Both the position numbers and the translations under genes were made by a program. The notes beneath the pieces are model-generated. The model was not told the DNA's origin. It saw only the letters and a program-made list of their open reading frames with translations, and ran no database searches. Below are positions 53,131 through 62,100 of a DNA stretch of 64,000 bases, in pieces. Source of the stretch: Trichobilharzia regenti. Taxonomy: Eukaryota > Platyhelminthes > Trematoda > Strigeidida > Schistosomatidae. The stretch is taken from assembly GCA_944472135.2 (NCBI GenBank), contig OX235265.1, forward strand, positions 88,320,984 to 88,384,983. Reading direction: 5' to 3'. Numbering within the stretch: the stretch's first letter is position 1; every line of letters starts with the position of its first letter.

Positions 53131-56100
53131 CAGGGTGACATGGAGGAGATCGCGAAGCCAGCTGGAAAAGACTGTAGAGAATAAAGTCAGATGAAGGTGT
53201 GCTGGTAAAGCCCTATGTTCCACGCAAAAACCAAGGGAATAATAGTGACAATAATAATACATAAATGGATGATATACAGTATATTAGATGATTGGAAGCA
53301 ATTGGCACGAAGCCTAAGTTGGCCTTGGTTTCGTACTAGCTGGCACTCACCAGTCAGCAAAGCGTATCTGAAACCTCGAAGGAACTCATGTCCCTTCTGA
53401 GATTTGAGCCTGCGTCAACCAGTGCTGCAGTCCGTCTGTCTGTCTGTTTTCGACATAGAACTTTGCACAAATGTGCGGAAGTTCAAGTCGCCACACTCCG
53501 TGTAGCACGCGAAGCAAGAGAAGAAAGTACAAGAAAAGCATAATAGAAACAGTGAGCAGAGGTGTGAGACAAAGGAGTAATAAAGAAATACAAAACAGTT
53601 TCATTGAAGATCATAAGTCACAGGGAGTGGATGCATCTGCGCCACTGAGAACGATTTTAAGCCATGTCACCAATTGTTTCCAACCATAGATTTTTACCGT
53701 CTCGAGGACCCCAAACAGTCATGAAGTCTACACCTTCCTACGTGGCTTAGATCAACTGTTGTGGATTTCATTGACTGGTACCAAGTTTTTGTTTGACTGC
53801 CGCTAGCTTTTTTCCAGCCTGACCCTATATCCGCTAACACTGCTCGTCGAGGAAGGCGATGACTAGGCATACGTAACACATGTTCTAACCATCTCAGTCG
53901 ATGTAGCTTCACAACCTCGTCGATTGATTTCCTATGTTTACCTAGAACTCTACGCCTAACCTCAATATTGCTCACCTTATTATGCCACTTTACGCGGGAA
54001 ATAGAGCGCAGGCACCTATGATCAAAGACAGCTAGTCTTTTCATGTCTTCCACTCTCAGTGGCCAGGTCTCAGTCAGAGACGTTACCATTGAGCTATTCG
54101 GGCTCGCCATAGACCTCCTGTAGGACTATATTTGATACTTAAACTGCACACTAGTTAGTAATTAGTGCAATATGTCTAGTCCTTTGTTTGGTGCAGATTG
54201 AATTCTACTAGTGACGTTGGCAATGTGGCCACAATTCTAGTTGACTCAGTGGTAACGTCTCTAATTGACTGCAGCACTGGGATGTTCCAGGGATTCGAAA
54301 CTCAGAAAGAACATGAGTTTCTTCGAGATTGTGATTGTGACTGGTGAGTGCCAACTAGCACGAAACCTCCAACCATCTAATATCAACTATTCAAAGTTCA
54401 CCGTGATGGTGAGCCACCTAAACTGACTGACTGATGGTGGCTCACATTGCCAACGTGACTGACTAACTAGTACCCAATCAAAATGTACAGCATACTTGGA
54501 AGTAAATATTAAAGAGTATAATTTTTCCTAACAATAAACCTTGAAAGTCACTTGACAATCCTTGAGAGAAAAAAATAGTCAAATTGCTATAAAACAAAAT
54601 TTATACATGGTTAGAAAGTTATTTTTTGTAATTCCGCTTACCATAAGATTTAATACTGCTCCTCTTGTATCTTTTAGAACTGTTTCCCGATCCAGTGAAC
54701 GTTCTGTTGTTGATAGAATACCTATTTATTATAAAGCATATTGAGATATTATTTATTATTTTATTAAGTGAGGGAATATTTTGCAAGGATATGAAACTTT
54801 GACGAAAACAACAACAACAACACGAGATGTTAATACAAAGTTATTTACTGAATGATGACTAGTCTGATGAGCATTTCATGTTATGAGAACAGATGCCGCC
54901 ATTGCCCAAAGCCTCGAGTGGATAACACTGTCGTGCTGGGCTGGAGTCCATCTAATGGGAACACTACCACTCACCCATTGGAGACTGACGGTACATCCAC
55001 AGATGATGATGATGATGAGTCTCAAAAAGGACGAAATGTTCATCTCTAGATTCCACTGCTGGTCTCTATCCATTCAAATAAAATAATAACATTAACTCAC
55101 CTGTTCTAGTATCTATTATAAAGTGACCTTGTGGATCACCAGCTGTCAATTGATAAGTTAAACTGGTTGTATCTTTATTATCAGAATCACTAGCTGTTAT
55201 ACGGGTCAAGATAACTTTGGCAGGAGAATTTTCTACTAACTGACAATGATAATGTGGAAGTTGTGTGATTGGGAAATGATCATTTTCATCCAACACCTGC
55301 ATCATTAAAGAAAGAAACAGACAAACAAAAACAAAATGAGATGAGAGCTACTAAGGTATAAAAATATGTTTACTTCAACCTTACATTGACTTCTATACTA
55401 AGTGTTATTTTTTGTTCTTTCGTCTATCGTCGAAAACTGGGCAGATTTATCAAATAATAGTGAAAATAAACCATCGATCTGTTTGGAATGTTGTTCCTAT
55501 AGTATACACATCACCATCCTTTGAGAGGTGGATGGTTTAGTTGCCAAGCTTCCATTGTCTCCCAGTAACAAGAAACAACTAATCACGACCAATGTTACCG
55601 AGAAAGATGGCTGAGAAACTCATTGAGAATTCAGGGGACTCACTTCAAACTGAAGTATGCATTGAAGCGATGCTGTCTAGAAGGCTATGGAAGCTTCACA
55701 ACTATATCACTTAATGGTTGTATGCAAAGTTTGAAGAGGGTTGTATAATACATACATGCGTCCCGCGCTGATTATGTTTATGCGTCAGCAGCCATACATA
55801 TGGCCGGCGTTCCAATCACCTGCCAGCGTACTCTTAGACGTCGCTTAGCCGGTAGTAAGTCCGGTGAAGGTGGAAGGTGCAGTATGAGTTAGCAACCTTA
55901 TCCCATAAAGGAAAAAATCACCACTACCAAAACCTCAAGGCTCAAGCTGGGAATGCAAAGGAATTTAATTCCAAAAAATAATGATAAACCATCCAACTTA
56001 AAGAACACAACTACTCACTAATATCATATACCCGAGAGCTGCAAGTCGTCTCTGTACCATAATCTAATCTAAAAAGTTATTATACTCGTGAAAGGTAGTC

Positions 56101-59100
56101 ATAAAGTAGCCAGCTTTCTGGATCACCTAAAAGCAGAGACATGCTGGAATGTCGTGCTCCTTGCATAGTCGGTCAACAGGATACATCAGTTGAACTGTAC
56201 TAATATGTATTCCATATTTTTAAGAAGAAAAACCTCAAAAACTAACATTTTAATACAGCGCTTTCGGACAATTCAATTAATAGAACCTGTTTGATTGGAC
56301 GTCAGTTAGTAACTAGTGTAATGTGTCTAGTTCGATGGTTGGAGGCGATTGGCATGAAGCCCAGTCTGACTTAGGTTTCGTGCTAGTAGGCACTCACTCA
56401 CCAGTCAGCAGGGCGTACCTGCAACCTAGGAAAAACTCATGTCCCTTCTGAGATTTAAATCCCCGGGACACCCCAGTGCTGCAGTCAGTCAGAGACGTTG
56501 CCACCACTGCGTTATTCGACCTTGAGACTGACCTCCTCCTGTAGGACTGTAACGGATACTTTGATTGAACACTAGATAATAATTAAAATTATGCATCCAG
56601 TCCTTCTTTTGGCGCAGACCAAGCCACATAGCATGATGGCCCCATTGCAAAGTTGACTGATGGTATTCGATCTCCAACAAAACCAGGGATCAAACACACT
56701 TGTTACTTACTACCCAGGGTTTAATTGAAGTATCAACTGTTAAATTGGGAGAAATGAAAGACTAACTAGAAGCTTATGGAGCATACTTAAAAAAGCTTTT
56801 AAGAGAATAGATTAGTGTTGTAATTTATATGTTCAAAAATTAGTCGGTGTACAACGTTATGCTTACGTAATCAACAACCAAAAAATAGGTATAATTTTAT
56901 TAACTTTTTTAAAGATACAATTATTTTATTAAGTATGACTGAATGACAAATGAATGCGGAACTATGCACAGATGTGGATCGATTAAATTTAGGACACACA
57001 GAAGATCTGCATACGAAAGAAGACAACAACAAAGGTGATAGATAATTCTCTGAAATAATTTTGAGGAAGCATAGCGAAGATGTTAGGTGAATGTAAGTTG
57101 TGATTTATTGATTTAGTGGCTCACTTACTCAATCAGTCGATGTCTAGTCAATATTTCCTGGGTTCGAGTCCCAATCCACTTCAACTGAATATATCTCATC
57201 AGTCCCCGTACATTATTAATTGAATGTATGACTCACAGTCTGACATGTGAACAATTTGTCGCGGATGACAGAATCAGTAATCAGTAAACCGCAGTTGTTG
57301 AGAATCTAATAAAACTCAGTGGAAAACAGTATGATCTCCACTAACATAATATACAGGGAAAAGTTCAACCTTTTTTAAGTTGTAAACCTCTATGCTTTTT
57401 CCAGTAGTATACACCAAAAATCTACTACAAAAAAAAGGAACAAGATGCACTTCAGCATTCCTGTGTTTTAAAAAGGACTGATAGGAAATTATCGTATTAA
57501 ATCTTAACTTAACCAATAGTCTAACGTCAGAAATTAAACCCATTTGCATGACTTCCCGTACATAATGAGGGCTACTGAAAACGGCAGTTAACTTCTGCTA
57601 AAGTTAGAAACTGCCAGAAAAAGTTAAAAGTAAACACAGTTAGGCTGATAGTAGACAAAATTATTTCAATTAGATGAAAGCCTACCTCAATAAATAACTC
57701 AGCAATCGTATGTAAAGGTCCACTTGGAGAGGATGAGATTAGTAGAGATTCCAGATTTTGAGGATTAGATCTCGATCGTCTCGCATGATGAAAAGATTCC
57801 ACAGCGTAAACAACCAACCAATATCCGTCTTCATCTTGTACAGCCTCAGCGTCTAGTTCTCTCATGCTGTATACATAACCTTAAAAATGAACAAAAATAT
57901 TAGTAGAATAGAAACGATGTATATTAACTAAAGGAATGTAAGCAGCAGTTAGGGTGACTTCTTTGCAATTTTACACATCGATATAAAATAATATACTTAA
58001 TATCAAATACTTCAGAGGATAAAGCAATGCAGCCGTAGAGAAAAAGTAGACGAACACTAAGGGGAGATCTTCGGAATCTAGACAGTAACAAGGACTGAAT
58101 AAAACCTTGACATTTCGAAAGAGTTTGAATCATTTCACCAAGTTGTTATTTGGTGGGTGTTGACTAGCAGTGGAATTCAGGATATGCATTTCGCCCTATT
58201 TGGAACTACCCAGTTGGCTGGATATATCTGAGATCCCCAGTGAGTGATTGTGTCCGCCACTTAGACACGAACCCAGCACCCAAGGTTTCAAAACACCAAA
58301 GCGCTACCCATTAGGTCACTTGGATCATGATAACCCCCTCTTTTGCAACGGATATCCCCCGCTAATTAATATCCATAAAAATAACAGCATATCGATCCTC
58401 AGACATCGTCGATGAGTCCCTATGCTAGGAGCCAACATGTCAAGAGCAACCGAACATCTCGGTCCATTACAGCCGAAGTAGAGAGGAGTGATTTATCTGC
58501 TTAGTAGCCTTGTGATATTAAGGGCAGATAGTTGAAGACTCGTGATAACATGATAAAACAGAACTTTCGCTGTGGAGGGGATGTATTCACTCTTCAAAAT
58601 TCTAAACACCCCCAACTCCTTCACCCATCTTAGTCCATTGTCGTATTCTATCATCTCTACACTTTTCTTTTATGTTTGCTTCTTAGGAGGGAAGCACAGC
58701 ATAAACTGATGCATATCTCTACAAAGTTAAACGTCGACCAATCATTCACACAGCATAAAGATCTCTAAACTATGTGGATCTTCATTTCAGAAATGTTTTT
58801 TTTCTTTTAAATGATTCGTCAACTCAATGTTACCGAGTAACCACTTGCAATTCCATGCAGTTGGAAATGCGTGACACTTACTGTGTAAGGAGTAGTTGTA
58901 CTACCTGGGGTCGCCCAAACCTCGGCACGAGGAGGGGGATCCGAACTTATGATCCACTGACTGAAAGCCGAGCGTCTAGACTGGTGAGCCACAGTCCTAC
59001 AATTTAGAATGTGTGACTAAGTTATATTATAATTTTCAAGGAAATATTGCTAATCAAGAGTTGGTCTGCAGGCAACTGACTGGTTACAGGATTGTTCAGG

Positions 59101-62100
59101 AGCTGACATTAGTAGGAAAATTATTGGAGAACCAGCACGGAGTACTGGGTAAATGTTTCGTCCTATTCTGGGACTCTTCGGCAGCACATATCCTTCGGCG
59201 CTCGAACCCAGATTCTCCCGGTCACGAGGCGACCTCGTAGACCATTCAGTTATCGGGACTCGATCCAACGGCCAGCCCATGAATCCCAACTTCTGGCAAT
59301 TCCTGATACATACTTAGCACAGCCAGCAGTCAGTGCTACAGGTGAGTAACTATCCACTTACCTGACTTGGTGGACCCGACTGGCTACAACTTCTCACTAG
59401 AACCCTAGGTAAATTCTTTAATAGGGTCGGTCTCTAGTGTGCATTAGATTTATTATCAAGTGTCAGTATGCAGGGATTTGACTGATTACATACTGGCGGT
59501 TGCCCTAAATATATATCACGAATTGGCAGAGGTTGGAATTCATGGTCCATTGGATCTAGTCCTAGGAAAATGATGCTCAGGAAGGCTTCGTGTGCTCTCG
59601 GAAATGTGTGGGCGGTTGTTACTTCCCGGCTGCCCACACCGTGGAAGTTTACTGATTCTTCGGATCTAGTCCCAGTAGCTGAATGGTCTAAGAGCTCGCC
59701 TCATAACAGGAAGGTCCTGGTTCCAAACCCTGGTGAGTGCGTACTTTTAAAACAAAACAGTTGTCCAGTACTCCCAGGTTTTCCAGCGGTTCTCTAACTG
59801 ATGTCAGCTCGTGTGTTTTCTGAACACTACATGCTGATTAGTGATATAAAAGTTGTCAGTGCATCCATACGACTATGCGTAGGACAACAACAACATTCAG
59901 AAAACTAGTAAGAAGTACATATTTTATATATTCTCTACACAGAAAATATCTTGTAGCGTTCATCAAAGCATTTAGCCTACGCGGAAATTAACAAAAACAA
60001 CAAAACTATTTAAAACTAGGAGTGTACAATCGAACTTACCATCGTTGTCTATATTGAACAAACCGAATCCTGAACCGCCGATTATAGTATAGAAAACATT
60101 TAAACCCTCAGAATCCATTGCATCTAACTTCAGCTTAGATTTTAGACTACGTTCTGAATAAACAAAACTTCCAGAAGGCTGATTTTCTTGTATCCATCCA
60201 CTAAAAAGAGCTGGATGTTTTGTAAAACGCGGTGGGAAAACATTCACTTTTACAGACAACACGTGTACAATGAATGATATATTAGCGTATAATTGTGATG
60301 CACCCTGATCCATAGCCCAAGCAGTAAGTACATGTGTGCGAGCACCTCTTCTCAAATCACATCCTGCAGCTAAACGTACAACACCAGTAAGCTGGTCAGT
60401 ATGAAAACATGTCGCACTACTCTCTTGTTTCCCAAATAAACTATACCTGATAAATGCATTCCTGCCTTCATCTCTATCAGTAGCCAACAATGTTGTTATA
60501 TAAGCACCTTCAGGAATATCTTCTGGGACATAAACAACATATCCATCTGAACCAAGCCAAGCATTTACGCCATTTATGCCAGATGAGTTGGAATACATGT
60601 GCTGAGACTCTTGAGGGAGACCAGGTGAACGAAATACTGGAGGATTGTCGTTAACATCTGTGACAACTATACGAACACGTGTTGTAGAAGAAAGAAAAGT
60701 TTCATGATCAGCTGCTTGAGACGCTTGCATTAAATTAGAGTATGGTATCTTGATTTGGAGACTCTGATCACTTCCACGAGGATATCCAACAGCAGAAACT
60801 AATACTTCGTATACTGCTTGACTTTCTCGATCGAGTTTTGTCTTCAAACGAATTTTGCCTGTTCGAGGGTGTATCTGAAAACAAAGTGTGAGAACGTCTT
60901 TTTTTTAGTATTATAACACCAATTAACTCACAATACACAAAGAACCTCTAATTTACATCATACTTTAAAGTATATTGCAGTCCATATTTACTGACTAATG
61001 GTGGTATTATCTTCATCTTAAGATAACTGGTCATCGAAGAATAACAACACAGTGTGATAAGGAAGAGGTCTGTAATAAATAAGAATTTCTTTCTGAAATG
61101 AATGCTGAAACATGTGCCATATCAACAGAACACTACTGCTGGAAACAAAACTAGTTCTACCATAAGTGTTGCAGTTATATGATTTTTTCAGTGCAGTGAA
61201 ATATCCTTTTGCATACACCAAACGAAAAAAAAATTGCCGCTATATGCCGAAAACTTTGTATCCCAGGTTCATTGAGAACGACCAAACTTTAGCATAACTG
61301 AATATGTGTAACAGCCACCACACAATTATGAAAAATCGATTCGAGATAGTGACATCTATACGGGGTAGAATATTTCAAAGATGTTTAGTCTCCTTATTAT
61401 ACTAATGTGTAATTTTTTTCGTCAAAAGCGTACAGCTGTCACATAATATTAAAAACTAATTTAACCATATGGCCCACTATTTATAAAAGTTGAAAGGTCA
61501 ACTGAGGTGTTATTCTACACCTTGTGGGTCAAAGCCAAACAACCAACCGATACTCACTATCATTAAAGTGGCGGTTGGGATAGATTTTCCTTAAACAGCT
61601 GGCATGCAGCAAAGGTCATAGGTTAAATGAATGATTGGCATCTGATGAAATCCACTATTACAGCATTTTCTACGGATAACAAACTTTAAAAGTTTACTGC
61701 TTTTCAAATTCGATGAGAATGCCAGGGAAGATCCTGAAAAGTATGTCTCACTTAATTCTAAGGCTTTCAATAATCAAAGATCAGCTTTTTAAGACTGTGA
61801 AAAAAATATAGCACACTTAAGCATTTAATATGTGACTACAGTCAACAAGATTTTCTCTTAATTTTTTTTAATTCGTAGGCATGAACTATTTTCGTTTCAG
61901 ACATTTTAAGAATGCATAATATTCTACGGTGGGGAAAATTTCTGAGGGGAATTCATCATCGTCCCTGAGTTATTGGATTTTGAAAAAGCACAAAGACATG
62001 CTACTATCATGCAGTGACCAATACTTGCCTCTGTTATTGACAATTTGTTTAATGGACCCAAGGAGACCAAGGCAAATAAGTAGAAATGGTGGCAAAAAAG

